Shown here: piece by piece, positions 35,683-45,155 of the stretch
Position numbering within the stretch: position 1 is the stretch's first letter
How the letters are laid out: each line of letters opens with the position of its first letter
Assembly: GCF_022647665.1 (NCBI RefSeq)
Contig: NZ_CP071872.1
Location: 7,688,001-7,752,000, forward strand
Direction: 5' to 3'
Origin: Streptomyces formicae
GTDB taxonomy: Bacteria; Actinomycetota; Actinomycetes; Streptomycetales; Streptomycetaceae
DNA: 64,000 bases
Translations under genes and position numbers: made by a program
The notes under the pieces: model-generated
Database searches by the model: none
Told to the model about the DNA's origin: nothing
What the model saw: the letters and a program-made list of their open reading frames with translations, nothing else

Positions 35683-38301
35683 GTGCCCGAAAGCGTGTCC
35701 GCGCGTTCGACCGCGGGAACGAAGGCGACGACACCGGCGACGGCAGGAACGACGGCGCCGCGCACCCTCGCGGAGGCGCTCCGCGCCCGCGGTGACGAGG
35801 GCCTGGCCGCGCTGCTGCGCGCCCGCCCCGACCTGCTGACGCCCGTCCCGAACGACCTCACCCAGCTCGCCACCCGCGCCGGCACCCGCGCCTCGGTCGT
35901 CCGCGCCCTGGAGCGGCTCGACCGGTTCGCGCTCCAGACCGCGCAGGCGCTGGCGGTGGCCGCGGAGCCGGCGTCGTACGCCACGGTCCTCGCCCTCCTC
36001 GCCGGGGACGAGGGCGGCGAGCGCGACCCGGCGGTCGCCGCCGCGCTGCCGCGCGCCCTCGGCGTCCTGCGCGAGCAGGCGCTGGCCTGGGGCGACGACG
36101 ACCGGCTGCGGCTGGTGCGCACCGCGCGCGAACTGCTCGCCCCGTCCCCGCAGCACCCCTCCCCGACCGGGCTCGGCCCGACCGTCGCCGAGGCCACGGC
36201 GGGGATGTCGCCGGGCCGGCTCCAGGAGATCCTCGCCGCCGCCGGACTGCCGACGACGCACGACTCGGTGTCGGCGGTCACCGCGCTGAGCGCCCTCTTC
36301 ACCGACCGCAAGCGGATGGCGGCGCTGCTCGACACGGCGCCGCCGGAGGCGCTCGCGGTGCTCGACCGGCTGGTGTGGGGGCCTCCGTACGGCGAGGTCA
36401 CGGCCGATCCCGCGCCGCCGGTGCGCTGGCTGCGGGACCGGGGGCTGCTGCTCCCCGCGACGCCGCGCACGGTGGTGCTGCCGCGTGAGGCGGCGCTGTA
36501 TCTGCGCGGCGGCCGCGCGCACCGGGTGCCGGAGCCGGTGGCTCCGGTGGTGGCCGTCGCGGCGGAGCACCGTCCACAGGTTGTGGACAGTACGGCGGCA
36601 GGCCAGGCGTACACGGCGCTCGCCACGGTCGAGGAGCTGCTGAAGGAGTGGCAGACGGGCGGGCCCGCGGTGCTGCGCGCGGGCGGGCTGAGCGTCCGCG
36701 ACCTCAAGCGCACGGCGGCGGCGCTGGACGTCTCCGAGCAGATCGCCGCGTTCTGGGTCGAACTCGCCTACGCGGCCGGGCTGGTGGCCTCCGACGGCGA
36801 GGCCGACGAGCGCTTCGCGCCGACACCCGCGTGCGACAGCTGGCTCGACCTGCCGGCGGCGGAGCGCTGGACGGCGCTCGCGACGGCGTGGCTCACGGCG
36901 ACCCGCACGGCGGGCCTGGTCGGCGGCCAGGACGCGAAGGGCCGCACGCTGGCGGCGCTCGGCCCCGACCTGGACCGCAGCACGGCCCCCGAGGTGCGCC
37001 ACCGCGTGCTGGCCCTCCTCGCCGCCCTGCCCCCCGGCGCCGCTCCGGACCCGGCCACGGTCCTGGCCCGCCTGCGCTGGGAGCGCCCGGTCCGCCACGC
37101 CCCCGGCCGCGAGGCGAACGCGGCGGCAGGCACGGCGGTCGGCGCGGCCGGAGCCATCGCCCGCCCGGAGCCGGCCGACCTCCGCTCCCGCATCGCCACC
37201 TGGACCCTCACCGAGGCCGAGCTCCTCGGCCTCACCGGCCGCGGCTCCCTCTCCACGGCGGCCCGCGCGCTGCTCGGTGTGACTGAGGGGCCGACGGCGG
37301 GCACGGCCGGGGCCGCCGACGCGACCGTGCTGCGCCCCGCACCACCCGCCGAGTTCGGGGCCCGTGCCGTGCTCGCCGGGCAGGCGCTCGCGCCGCTGCT
37401 GCCCGCGCCCCTCGATCACGTGCTTCTCCAGGCGGACCTGACCGCTGTCGCGCCCGGCCCGCTGGAGCGACCCCTGGCCGAGGCGCTGGGGGTGCTCGCG
37501 GACGTGGAATCGAAGGGTGGCGCGACGGTCTACCGGTTCACGCCCGCGTCCGTGCGGCGCGCCCTCGACGCCGGGCAGGCCGCGGCCGATCTGCACGCCT
37601 TCCTGGCCCGCCACAGCCGTACGCCCGTGCCGCAGCCGCTCAGCTATCTGATCGACGACGTGGCCCGCCGCCACGGCCACCTCCGCATCGGCGCCGCCTC
37701 CGCGTACGTACGCTGCGACGACGACGCGCTCCTCGACGAGATCCTCGCGGACCGCCGCTCGCAGGGGCTGCGGCTGCGCCGCCTCGCCCCGACCGTGCTG
37801 GCCGCACAGGCCGACCCGGCCGCGCTGCTCGACGGGCTGCGCGCGATGGGCTACGCGCCGGCCGCCGAGTCCGCCGAGGGCGACGTCCTGATCACCCGCG
37901 CCGACGCCCGCCGCACCCCGCACCGCGCCCGGCCCGCCCCCGTACCCGAGGGGCCGCCCGTGCCGGACGACACGCTCCTCGGCGCCGCGGTGAAGGCGAT
38001 CCGGGCCGGGGACATGGCCGCCACCGCCGTACGCAGGCCCGCCCCGCACACCGCGGAGGGCGAACTCCCCCGCACCACCCCCGCCGAGACCCTCGCCACC
38101 GTCCAGGCCGCCGCCCTCACCGGCTCCACGCTCTGGATCGGTTACGTCAACGCCGACGGCGCCGCCAGCCAGCGCGTCATCGCCCCGGTACGCGTCGAGG
38201 GCGGCTTCGTCACGGCGTACGACCACACCGCCGACGAGGTCCGTACGTACCCGCTGCACCGCATCACCGGCGTCGCCGAACTCGCCGACGACCCGGCCTG
38301 A
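35683..38301 (+). CDS. helicase-associated (XPB/Ssl2 N-terminal-like) protein
   Basis: 872 residues. Winged-helix-type N-terminal and middle regions (RTLAEALRARGDEGLAALLR, DLTQLATRAGTRASVVRAL) and a C-terminal helicase-associated domain (LSYLIDDVARRHGHLRIGAA). The protein matches actinobacterial helicase C-terminal-domain proteins normally encoded beside an XPB-type helicase, present here at 39287. It has no Walker motifs itself, so an accessory or DNA-guiding role in repair is the natural inference. I prefer GTG 35683 (GGGAGG six bases upstream) over ATG 35650. Confidence 0.82.
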   Translation: MPESVSARSTAGTKATTPATAGTTAPRTLAEALRARGDEGLAALLRARPDLLTPVPNDLTQLATRAGTRASVVRALERLDRFALQTAQALAVAAEPASYATVLALLAGDEGGERDPAVAAALPRALGVLREQALAWGDDDRLRLVRTARELLAPSPQHPSPTGLGPTVAEATAGMSPGRLQEILAAAGLPTTHDSVSAVTALSALFTDRKRMAALLDTAPPEALAVLDRLVWGPPYGEVTADPAPPVRWLRDRGLLLPATPRTVVLPREAALYLRGGRAHRVPEPVAPVVAVAAEHRPQVVDSTAAGQAYTALATVEELLKEWQTGGPAVLRAGGLSVRDLKRTAAALDVSEQIAAFWVELAYAAGLVASDGEADERFAPTPACDSWLDLPAAERWTALATAWLTATRTAGLVGGQDAKGRTLAALGPDLDRSTAPEVRHRVLALLAALPPGAAPDPATVLARLRWERPVRHAPGREANAAAGTAVGAAGAIARPEPADLRSRIATWTLTEAELLGLTGRGSLSTAARALLGVTEGPTAGTAGAADATVLRPAPPAEFGARAVLAGQALAPLLPAPLDHVLLQADLTAVAPGPLERPLAEALGVLADVESKGGATVYRFTPASVRRALDAGQAAADLHAFLARHSRTPVPQPLSYLIDDVARRHGHLRIGAASAYVRCDDDALLDEILADRRSQGLRLRRLAPTVLAAQADPAALLDGLRAMGYAPAAESAEGDVLITRADARRTPHRARPAPVPEGPPVPDDTLLGAAVKAIRAGDMAATAVRRPAPHTAEGELPRTTPAETLATVQAAALTGSTLWIGYVNADGAASQRVIAPVRVEGGFVTAYDHTADEVRTYPLHRITGVAELADDPA

Positions 38302-38385
38302 TGGACGAGCCCCGGGCCTCGGCCCGCGCTCCCGGCCCTTGCGCCCGGCCGTACACGCCGCGCCTCGTCACGGTCCGTGACCCGG

Positions 38386-39111
38386 TCACCTGCCGGTGTA
38401 CCGGGCCACGGTGAACGCGACCGGCCCCGTGAGCTCTGTCCCGTACTCGTCGAACATGTCCACGACCTCGAAGCCTGCGGCGACCGCGTACAGCTCCAGC
38501 TCACGTGGGAACAGGACGCGCCTGCGGATCTCGTCCTGGGCTTCGTCGCCAGAGGGCAGTTCCCAGCGCCTGTGCATGGTGTTGATCTGCTTTCGAAGAT
38601 CCCACGCGTAGCTGATGGTGACTCTTGCGGGTCCGTGCCGACTCTCGATGCCGGCTGTGGTCGGCTCGGAGTCGGTGACGGGTGCGACCGGCGAGCAGAG
38701 CAGGAGCAAAGCGCCGGGCCGTGCGTGCACGGCGAAGGTGCCGAACACCTTGCTGATGTCGTCGTTGTCGTGCACGTAAGCCAGCGAGTTACCGAGACAG
38801 GTCACGATGTCCATGCGCTTCCCGAGGCGTACGGTCCGCATGTCCCCGGTACGGATGTCGAGCCCCGGCCGGGTCCGGCGGGCGTAGTCGACCATGCCGG
38901 GTTGCAGATCCACGCCGACGGACTCGAAGCGCTCGGCCAGGATCTCCAGGTCCCGACCGGTGCCGCAGCCGAAGTCGAGCAGCGTGGTCGCGTGCGGTAC
39001 ATGCTTCTCGATCAATGACAGGCATGTCGCGGCGCTGGTGCTGTCCGACTGGACCATGTCGTACAGCTCGGGGTCCCTGTACAGGAGGTTCGTTGCTTCC
39101 ACGCGTCGCAT
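38386..39111 (-). CDS. class I SAM-dependent methyltransferase
   Basis: 241 residues. Rossmann methyltransferase with motif I LLDFGCGTGRDLEILAERF, motif II GVDLQPGMVDYARR and a post-motif segment VTCLGNSLAYVHDNDDI. This resembles small-molecule methyltransferases of the YcgJ/UbiE type; the substrate is unknown. ATG 39111 starts just before LLYRDPELYDMV, the usual family opening. It sits antisense between the two genes of the XPB-type helicase pair, suggesting an insertion into that locus. Confidence 0.85.
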   Translation of the reverse strand: MRRVEATNLLYRDPELYDMVQSDSTSAATCLSLIEKHVPHATTLLDFGCGTGRDLEILAERFESVGVDLQPGMVDYARRTRPGLDIRTGDMRTVRLGKRMDIVTCLGNSLAYVHDNDDISKVFGTFAVHARPGALLLLCSPVAPVTDSEPTTAGIESRHGPARVTISYAWDLRKQINTMHRRWELPSGDEAQDEIRRRVLFPRELELYAVAAGFEVVDMFDEYGTELTGPVAFTVARYTGR

Positions 39112-39286
39112 GCTGTCGTGCCCGGGCAAGCGCCTTTTGGCCGACGTAACCGAGATCCACCGAAGCGGTCTCCCGCACGGCGGTGTGGCCGAGCCCACTC
39201 GGCCGCACCGCCCGATGAGGCAGACTGGAGGATTGGCTGTACGGGACCGGCGTCGCGTACGGGAGCCACGACGAAAGGGCACACGC

Positions 39287-40930
39287 GTGAACGGACCGCT
39301 CATCGTCCAGAGCGACAAGACTCTCCTGCTCGAGGTCGACCACGAGCTCGCCGACGCGTGCCGGCGCGTCATCGCACCGTTCGCGGAGCTGGAGCGCGCC
39401 CCCGAGCACATCCACACCTACCGCATCACCCCCCTCGGGCTGTGGAACGCGCGGGCGGCCGGGCACGACGCCGAGCAGGTCGTGGACGCGCTCGTGGAGT
39501 ACTCCCGCTATCCCGTCCCGCACGCGCTGCTCGTCGACGTCGCCGAGACGATGGCCCGCTACGGCCGGCTCACCCTCGCCAAGCACCCGGCCCACGGGCT
39601 GGTGCTGACCACGACCGACCGGCCGGTCCTGGAGGAGATCCTCCGCTCCAAGAAGATCCAGCCGCTGGTCGGCGCCCGGCTCGACCCCGACACGGTCGCC
39701 GTGCACCCCTCCGAGCGCGGCCAGATCAAGCAGACGCTGCTGAAGCTCGGCTGGCCGGCCGAGGACCACGCCGGTTACGTGGACGGCGAGGCCCACCGCA
39801 TCGACCTGGACGAGTCCGGCTGGGCCCTGCGCCCGTACCAGAAGCAGGCCGTCGAGGGCTTCTGGCACGGCGGCTCGGGCGTCGTCGTGCTCCCCTGTGG
39901 CGCGGGCAAGACGCTCGTCGGCGCGGGCGCGATGGCCCAGGCCAAGGCGACGACGCTGATCCTCGTCACGAACACCGTCTCGGCCCGCCAGTGGAAGCAC
40001 GAGCTGGTCAGGCGCACCTCGCTCACGGAGGACGAGATCGGCGAGTACAGCGGCGCGAAGAAGGAGATCCGCCCGGTCACGATCGCCACGTACCAGGTGC
40101 TGACGACGAAGCGGAAGGGCATCTACCCCCACCTGGAGCTCTTCGACTCCCGCGACTGGGGACTCATCCTCTACGACGAGGTGCATCTGCTGCCCGCGCC
40201 GGTCTTCAAGTTCACCGCCGACCTCCAGGCCCGCCGCCGGCTCGGTCTCACCGCCACGCTGGTGCGCGAGGACGGCCGCGAGTCGGACGTCTTCTCGCTC
40301 ATCGGCCCGAAGCGCTTCGACGCGCCCTGGAAGGAGATCGAGGCGCAGGGCTACATCGCGCCCGCCGACTGCGTCGAGGTCCGGGTCAATCTGACGGAGT
40401 CCGAGCGGCTTGCGTACGCGACGGCGGAGACCGAGGAGAAGTACCGTTACTGCGCGACCACGGACACCAAGCGGAAGGTGACGGAGCAGCTCGTCCGCAA
40501 GCACGCGGGCCAGCAGACCCTGGTCATCGGCCAGTACATCGACCAGCTCGACGAGCTGGGCGAGCACCTGGACGCCCCGGTCATCAAGGGCGAGACGCCC
40601 AACTCCCAGCGCGAGAAGCTCTTCGACGCCTTCCGCAACGGCGAGATCAGCGTCCTCGTCGTGTCGAAGGTCGCGAACTTCTCGATCGACCTCCCCGAGG
40701 CGACCATCGCCATCCAGGTCTCCGGCACCTTCGGCTCCCGCCAGGAGGAGGCGCAGCGCCTCGGCCGCGTCCTGCGCCCCAAGGCGGACGGCCACAAGGC
40801 CCACTTCTACTCGGTCGTGGCACGCGACACGATCGACCAGGACTTCGCCGCCCACCGCCAGCGCTTCCTGGCGGAGCAGGGGTACGCGTACCGGATCATG
40901 GACGCGGACGAGCTGCTGAGCGAGGGCTGA
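39287..40930 (+). CDS. XPB-type DNA repair helicase
   Basis: 547 residues, superfamily 2. N-terminal damage-recognition-like domain (LIVQSDKTLLLEVDHELADA), then Walker A VLPCGAGKTLVG, motif II YDEVHLLP (DEVH box), motif III GLTATLVREDGRESD and motif VI GRVLRPK. The RED motif typical of XPB/Rad25 is visible in LVREDGRE. Bacterial XPB unwinds DNA 3' to 5' and has been linked to repair. GTG 39287 has AAAGGG upstream and begins with the conserved part. Its 3' end overlaps the converging GT87 gene by 35 bases. Confidence 0.93.
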   Translation: MNGPLIVQSDKTLLLEVDHELADACRRVIAPFAELERAPEHIHTYRITPLGLWNARAAGHDAEQVVDALVEYSRYPVPHALLVDVAETMARYGRLTLAKHPAHGLVLTTTDRPVLEEILRSKKIQPLVGARLDPDTVAVHPSERGQIKQTLLKLGWPAEDHAGYVDGEAHRIDLDESGWALRPYQKQAVEGFWHGGSGVVVLPCGAGKTLVGAGAMAQAKATTLILVTNTVSARQWKHELVRRTSLTEDEIGEYSGAKKEIRPVTIATYQVLTTKRKGIYPHLELFDSRDWGLILYDEVHLLPAPVFKFTADLQARRRLGLTATLVREDGRESDVFSLIGPKRFDAPWKEIEAQGYIAPADCVEVRVNLTESERLAYATAETEEKYRYCATTDTKRKVTEQLVRKHAGQQTLVIGQYIDQLDELGEHLDAPVIKGETPNSQREKLFDAFRNGEISVLVVSKVANFSIDLPEATIAIQVSGTFGSRQEEAQRLGRVLRPKADGHKAHFYSVVARDTIDQDFAAHRQRFLAEQGYAYRIMDADELLSEG

Positions 40931-42128
40931 CGGGAAGGCGGTTCCCCGACGGGACGACCGGCGGGACGACCGACGAGACGACCGGCGGGAGGGGCAGCGG
41001 CATGGGGCCCCTCCGCAGCCGCAGCGCCGCGTACGCCAGCAGCCCCACTCCCAGCAGCGGGTACGGCGACGCCAACGGCTGCTGCCACCAGCGCAGTTGG
41101 AGGTCCAGGTCGCCCTCGTGGGGCAGGAGCCACATCGTGCGCGCCAGGAAGACCGCCGTCACCGCCGCGGCGGCCGCGCGGTGGCCCTCGGCGATCAGGA
41201 CGGCCAGGAGCGGGACGCACCACACCCAGTGGTGGGACCAGCTGACCGGGGAGACGAGCAGGGCCGTGAAGGCGACGACGAGGACACCCCACCGCTCGGG
41301 CGCACGGCGTGCGGTCCACAGTCCCGCGGCAGCGGTCGCCGCCGCCGCGGCCACCCACACCCCGCCCGGCTCCGCCGTGTGCAAGGCGCGCGCGAAGAGC
41401 CCCTGGAGCGACTGGTTGTCGACGATCCACGCCTTGCCGACACGGTCCGTCTCGAAGATCCGCCGGGTCCAGAACTCACCGCTGGCCTCCGGCAGGACGA
41501 CCGCCCCGAGGAGCACCGTCCCGGCCAGCGCGGCGAGGGCCGTGAGCCCGGTCCGCACCCTGCCGGTGACCAGCAGGAGCACGATGAAGACGGCGGGCGT
41601 CAGCTTCACCCCCGCAGCGACCCCCAGCGCGAAGCCCTTGCCGAGGGCGCCGGGCGGCCGGGAGAGGTCCCACAGGACCAGGCACACGAGCGCGAGATTG
41701 ATCTGGCCGAAGACGACCGTCTGGAAGACGGGTTCGAGCCAGAGCCCGAGCGCGGTGGCGCCGAGTACGTACGGCGCGCGGGCCGGCAGCCCGGCGAAGC
41801 GGCAGGAGAGCCGTACGAGCACGGCGAGGAGCAGGGCGTTCCCGGCGACGAAGACCGCCTTCAGCGCGGTGACGGGCAGCCAGGTCGTCGGCACGAAGAG
41901 GATCGCGGCGAACGGCGGATACGTGGCGGGCAGCTGCCACTCGGTGACGGCGAAGCCGTACAGATCGGTGCCGTTGGCGACGGCCGCGCCCTCGGCCCGG
42001 TAGACGAGGGTGTCCGCCATGGGGATGTGCCGGGCGACGCAGAGGGCGGTCAGCGCGGCGAGCGAGAGGACGAGAGCGCCTGCGGCCGGCAGCGAGCGGG
42101 CGGTCACGGCCCGGTGCGGGTACATCAC
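40896..42128 (-). CDS. GT87-family polyprenyl-phosphate mannosyltransferase-like membrane protein
   Basis: 410 residues with ten to eleven predicted membrane helices. It matches the GT87 (DUF2029) family: an early Asp in HIPMADTLVYRAEGAAVANG, the loop ATYPPFAAILFVPTTWLP, and GQINLALVCLVLWDLS, characteristic of PimE-like alpha-mannosyltransferases. Such enzymes add mannose from polyprenyl-phosphomannose to lipids or glycans on the outer membrane face. Which glycan is made is unknown. The start is ATG 42128 or 42125, with GGAG upstream. The C-terminal tail is Pro-rich and overlaps the helicase gene. Confidence 0.88.
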   Translation of the reverse strand: MMYPHRAVTARSLPAAGALVLSLAALTALCVARHIPMADTLVYRAEGAAVANGTDLYGFAVTEWQLPATYPPFAAILFVPTTWLPVTALKAVFVAGNALLLAVLVRLSCRFAGLPARAPYVLGATALGLWLEPVFQTVVFGQINLALVCLVLWDLSRPPGALGKGFALGVAAGVKLTPAVFIVLLLVTGRVRTGLTALAALAGTVLLGAVVLPEASGEFWTRRIFETDRVGKAWIVDNQSLQGLFARALHTAEPGGVWVAAAAATAAAGLWTARRAPERWGVLVVAFTALLVSPVSWSHHWVWCVPLLAVLIAEGHRAAAAAVTAVFLARTMWLLPHEGDLDLQLRWWQQPLASPYPLLGVGLLAYAALRLRRGPMPLPLPPVVSSVVPPVVPSGNRLPVSPRSAARPRP

Positions 42129-42174
42129 ACTCCGCGACCCTACCGTGACGGAAGGTCAGCGGACGTCGGACTGA

Positions 42175-42369
42175 TCAGCGGTGGCGGCGGACGACGCCGG
42201 CCTCCTCGCCGTACTCCCCGAGGATCACGACCCCGAAGGCCGCGACCGCGAAGACCTTGACCGCGCGCAGCGCGTCTCCGATCCGGTGCGAGTGGTGGGT
42301 GGCGGCGCCGGTCGCGGTCGCCCCGCGCCCCGGCCCCGCGGCTGGATGGTGGAAGGTCGCTGTACTCAT
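42175..42369 (-). CDS. 64-residue His-containing membrane-associated protein
   Basis: 64 residues: MSTATFHHPAAGPGRG, then HHSHRIGDALRAVKVFAVAA and a single hydrophobic helix (VKVFAVAAFGVVILGEYG), ending EEAGVVRRHR. Similar short proteins are conserved in streptomycetes, as far as I recall, without known function. The start ATG 42369 follows the divergent promoter of the HelR-like helicase gene. One alternative start, ATG 42378, would add three residues. Confidence 0.65.
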   Translation of the reverse strand: MSTATFHHPAAGPGRGATATGAATHHSHRIGDALRAVKVFAVAAFGVVILGEYGEEAGVVRRHR

Positions 42370-42654
42370 GTATCCATGGTGGGCTCCCCGCCCCCGGAAC
42401 CGCATCGGTCCGCAGGCCGAGCCGCGCCGACGGGCCCGTACGACCTGCGGCATACGGCCTCCCCTACGGGACGGTGCCGCCCGGCCCCCCGCCCGGCCCC
42501 CCGCCCGGCGGTTGCCCGCCGAAAATGGTTCGCCCGCGACGCGCCCGCTGACTAGAATCGCCCGTCTTGCCCGCCTCCCTCCGTGGAGTGCCGCCGTCCG
42601 CACGGAAACCGGACGTGCAGCCACGCCCCGAACCATGCCGCAGGAGGCTTTGTC

Positions 42655-44775
42655 GTGCCCGCGTCCGACCCACTCGACCCGCCGCCCGACCCGTCGCTCG
42701 ACCCGTCGCTCGATCCGCTCGATCCGCTCGATCCGCTCGATCCGCTCGACCGTGAGCGCGCCCATCTGACCGCCTCGCGCACCGCGCTGCGCACCATGCG
42801 CGAGGACGTCCAGGCCCTCGACATCCGCGACGTCACGGCGAACTGGGTCAACGCCGCCGTCCTGGAGGCCCAGATCGAGGAGCGGATCAAGGCACTCGCC
42901 GATCTCGCGCACACCCCGCTCTTCTTCGGCCGGCTCGACTACCTCCCCACCACGCAGCACGGCCAGCGCTTCTACATCGGCCGCCGCCACGTCCACGACG
43001 GCGCCGGCGACCCGATGGTGGTCGACTGGCGCGCGCCCGTCTCCCAGCCGTTCTACCGGGCCTCCACGAAGGACCCGCAGGACGTCCGGCTGCGCCGCCG
43101 CTTCGGCTACACCGGCGGCGACCTCACGGCGTACGAGGACGAGCACCTCACCGACCCGTCCGCCGCGACGTTCTCCGGCTCCGCCGGGGGCTCGCGGACC
43201 AGCAGACTCCTCCAGGCCGAGATCGAGCGCCCGCGCGTCGGCCCCATGCGGGACATCGTCGCCACGATCCAGCCCGAGCAGGACGAGATCGTACGGTCGG
43301 GGCTGTCCGGCACGGTGTGCGTGCAGGGAGGCCCGGGCACCGGGAAGACCGCCGTCGGTCTGCACCGGGTGGCCTATCTGCTGTACGCGCACCGGGAACG
43401 GCTGGCCCGCACCGGCACCCTCGTCATCGGACCGAACCGCTCCTTCCTCCACTACATCGAGCAAGTGCTGCCCGCTCTTGGCGAGTTGGAGGTCCGGCAG
43501 TCGACGGTCGACGACCTCGTGACACACGTCGCGCAGGTGGAGGTGCGGGGCGAGGACTCCGCCGAGGCCGCCGTCGTCAAGGGCGACGCCCGCATGGCGG
43601 AGGTGCTGCGGCGCGCGCTGCGCTCGCACGTCACCGCGCCGGCCGAGGCCCTGATGGTCGTACGGGGCTCACGTCGCTGGCGCATCCCGGCGTACGAACT
43701 GGAGGAGATCGTCGGCGAGTTGCTCGACCGCGACATCCGGTACGGGGCCGCGCGCGACGCCCTTCCGCAGCGGATCGCGCACGCCGTGCTCGTACGGATG
43801 GAGGCCGCGGGTGAGGCGCCCGACGACCGGGTCCAGGACGCGGTGGCGCGCAACGCGGCGGTGAAGGCCGCGGTCAGGACGATCTGGCCGGCCGTGGACC
43901 CGGCCAGGCTGGTCCTGCGGCTGCTCTCCGACACGGACTTCCTCGCGGAGCACGCGGACGGGCTGCTGACCGCGGACGAGCAGAAAGCCGTCCTGTGGAC
44001 CCGGCCGCCGCGGTCGGTACGGTCCGCGAAATGGTCGTCCGCGGACGCCGTGCTGATCGACGAGGCGAGCGACCTCGTCGAGCGCACGCACTCGCTCGGG
44101 CACGTGGTGCTGGACGAGGCGCAGGACCTGTCCCCGATGCAGTACCGGGCGGTGGGACGGCGCTGCACGACCGGCTCGGCGACGGTCCTCGGCGACCTGG
44201 CGCAGGGCACGACGCCGTGGGCGACGGCGAGCTGGGCCGAGGCGCTGGCCCACCTCGGCAAACCGGACGCGGCGGTGGAGGAGCTGACGGCGGGCTTCCG
44301 CGTACCGCGCGAGGTGATCGCGTACGCCTCGCGGCTGCTGCCGCACATCTCGCCGGGCCTGGCGGAGGTCCACTCGGTCCGGGAGTCCCCCGGGTCGCTG
44401 GAGATCCGCGCGGCGGCGTCCGGCGACGCCGACGTGGTGGCCGCGTGCGTTCAGGCCCTGCGCAACGAGGGCTCGATCGGCCTGATCGCGGCGGACGCGC
44501 GCGTCCCGGCCCTGACGTCCGCGCTCGCCGCGGCGGGCCTGCATCCGCTCGCCCCGGGCGAGGAGACGACGCCGGACTCCCGCCTCACGCTGGTGCCGGC
44601 GTCCCTGGCGAAGGGCCTGGAGTACGACTACGTCGTCCTGGACGAACCCGCGGCGATCGTCGACGCGGAACCGGACGACCGCACGGGCCTGCGCCGCCTC
44701 TACGTCGCCCTGACCCGCGCGGTCTCGGGCCTGACGGTGCTCCACGCGGCCCCGCTTCCGCCGCAACTGTCCTGA
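42655..44775 (+). CDS. UvrD/Rep-type helicase of the HelD/HelR class
   Basis: 706 residues. The N-terminal coiled-coil arm (ERAHLTASRTALRTMREDVQ) and YIGRRHVHDGAGDPMVVDWR, then Walker A QGGPGTGKTAVGLHR, DEAQDLSPMQYRAVGRR (motif II) and C-terminal LAKGLEYDYVVLDEP and RLYVALTRAV. The long insertion between ATPase halves and the N-terminal coiled coil are features of HelD, which removes RNA polymerase from DNA; streptomycete HelR of this type gives rifampicin tolerance. I call the class, not HelR itself. GTG 42655 has AGGAGG upstream. The extreme N-terminus is a DPSLDPSLDPLDPLDPLDPL repeat. I looked for the rifamycin-associated element upstream and could not identify it. Confidence 0.85.
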   Translation: MPASDPLDPPPDPSLDPSLDPLDPLDPLDPLDRERAHLTASRTALRTMREDVQALDIRDVTANWVNAAVLEAQIEERIKALADLAHTPLFFGRLDYLPTTQHGQRFYIGRRHVHDGAGDPMVVDWRAPVSQPFYRASTKDPQDVRLRRRFGYTGGDLTAYEDEHLTDPSAATFSGSAGGSRTSRLLQAEIERPRVGPMRDIVATIQPEQDEIVRSGLSGTVCVQGGPGTGKTAVGLHRVAYLLYAHRERLARTGTLVIGPNRSFLHYIEQVLPALGELEVRQSTVDDLVTHVAQVEVRGEDSAEAAVVKGDARMAEVLRRALRSHVTAPAEALMVVRGSRRWRIPAYELEEIVGELLDRDIRYGAARDALPQRIAHAVLVRMEAAGEAPDDRVQDAVARNAAVKAAVRTIWPAVDPARLVLRLLSDTDFLAEHADGLLTADEQKAVLWTRPPRSVRSAKWSSADAVLIDEASDLVERTHSLGHVVLDEAQDLSPMQYRAVGRRCTTGSATVLGDLAQGTTPWATASWAEALAHLGKPDAAVEELTAGFRVPREVIAYASRLLPHISPGLAEVHSVRESPGSLEIRAAASGDADVVAACVQALRNEGSIGLIAADARVPALTSALAAAGLHPLAPGEETTPDSRLTLVPASLAKGLEYDYVVLDEPAAIVDAEPDDRTGLRRLYVALTRAVSGLTVLHAAPLPPQLS

Positions 44776-44795
44776 CGCCCGCGGGGGTTGCGGTC

Positions 44796-44890
44796 TTGTC
44801 CTCAAACGCCGGACGGGCTTGGGGTGTGCGGTGTTGCCGTGTGCCGGGTTGGCGCCCGGGGTTCTTGTCCTCAAGCGCCGGACGGGCTTG
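44796..44890 (+). repeat. two forward copies of a 25-bp dispersed repeat
   Basis: Copies at 44796-44821 and 44865-44890, core CGCCGGACGGGCTTG preceded by TTGTCCTCAA. They are the inverse complement of the four units at 45393-45610. Confidence 0.85.
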
Positions 44891-44920
44891 GGGTGTGCCC
44901 GGTGGGTGGTGCGTGTCGGG

Positions 44921-44957
44921 GCCCCTCCGGGCTCGACTCCTCGGAGGCGGCGGCGTA
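44921..44957 (-). repeat. inverse copy of the 39-bp repeat at 27771
   Basis: GCCCCTCCGGGCTCGACTCC and the following CGGAGGCGGCGGCG correspond to the complement of the units near 27.8 kb with a few substitutions. Confidence 0.65.
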
Positions 44958-45102
44958 CAGGTTGTGCCGGGTTGCGAACCCGGCGCCGGCCGCCACCTCC
45001 TGCGGGGCCGACCCTGCACGGCCCCGCCCCGGCGCCGCCCCCGGGTGCGGGTGGGTGGGTGGTTGTCGTGCCCGCGGGTCGTTGCTCGTCTGCGGGCCGG
45101 TG

Positions 45103-45155
45103 GGTGGTTTGTGCCCACCCGTCCCGCCCTGCGGGACGACTGCCCACAAACCACC
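45103..45155. terminator. long two-stem hairpin
   Basis: Outer arms GGTGGTTTGTG (45103-45113) and CACAAACCACC (45145-45155), inner arms GTCCCGC (45121-45127) and GCGGGAC (45131-45137). It is likely a transcription barrier for the converging genes. Confidence 0.6.

Noticed and set aside
34398..36713. Minus-strand open frame extending the HAD gene to ~1000 codons
   Set aside because: The extension is Arg/Ala/Ser-rich antisense of the helicase-accessory gene and the membrane-protein region; HAD homology starts only at about 34.39 kb.
42370..42654. Rifamycin-associated element (RAE) before the HelR-like gene
   Set aside because: GC-rich palindromic pieces exist near 42.48-42.53 kb, but none matches the 19-bp RAE pattern as I remember it.
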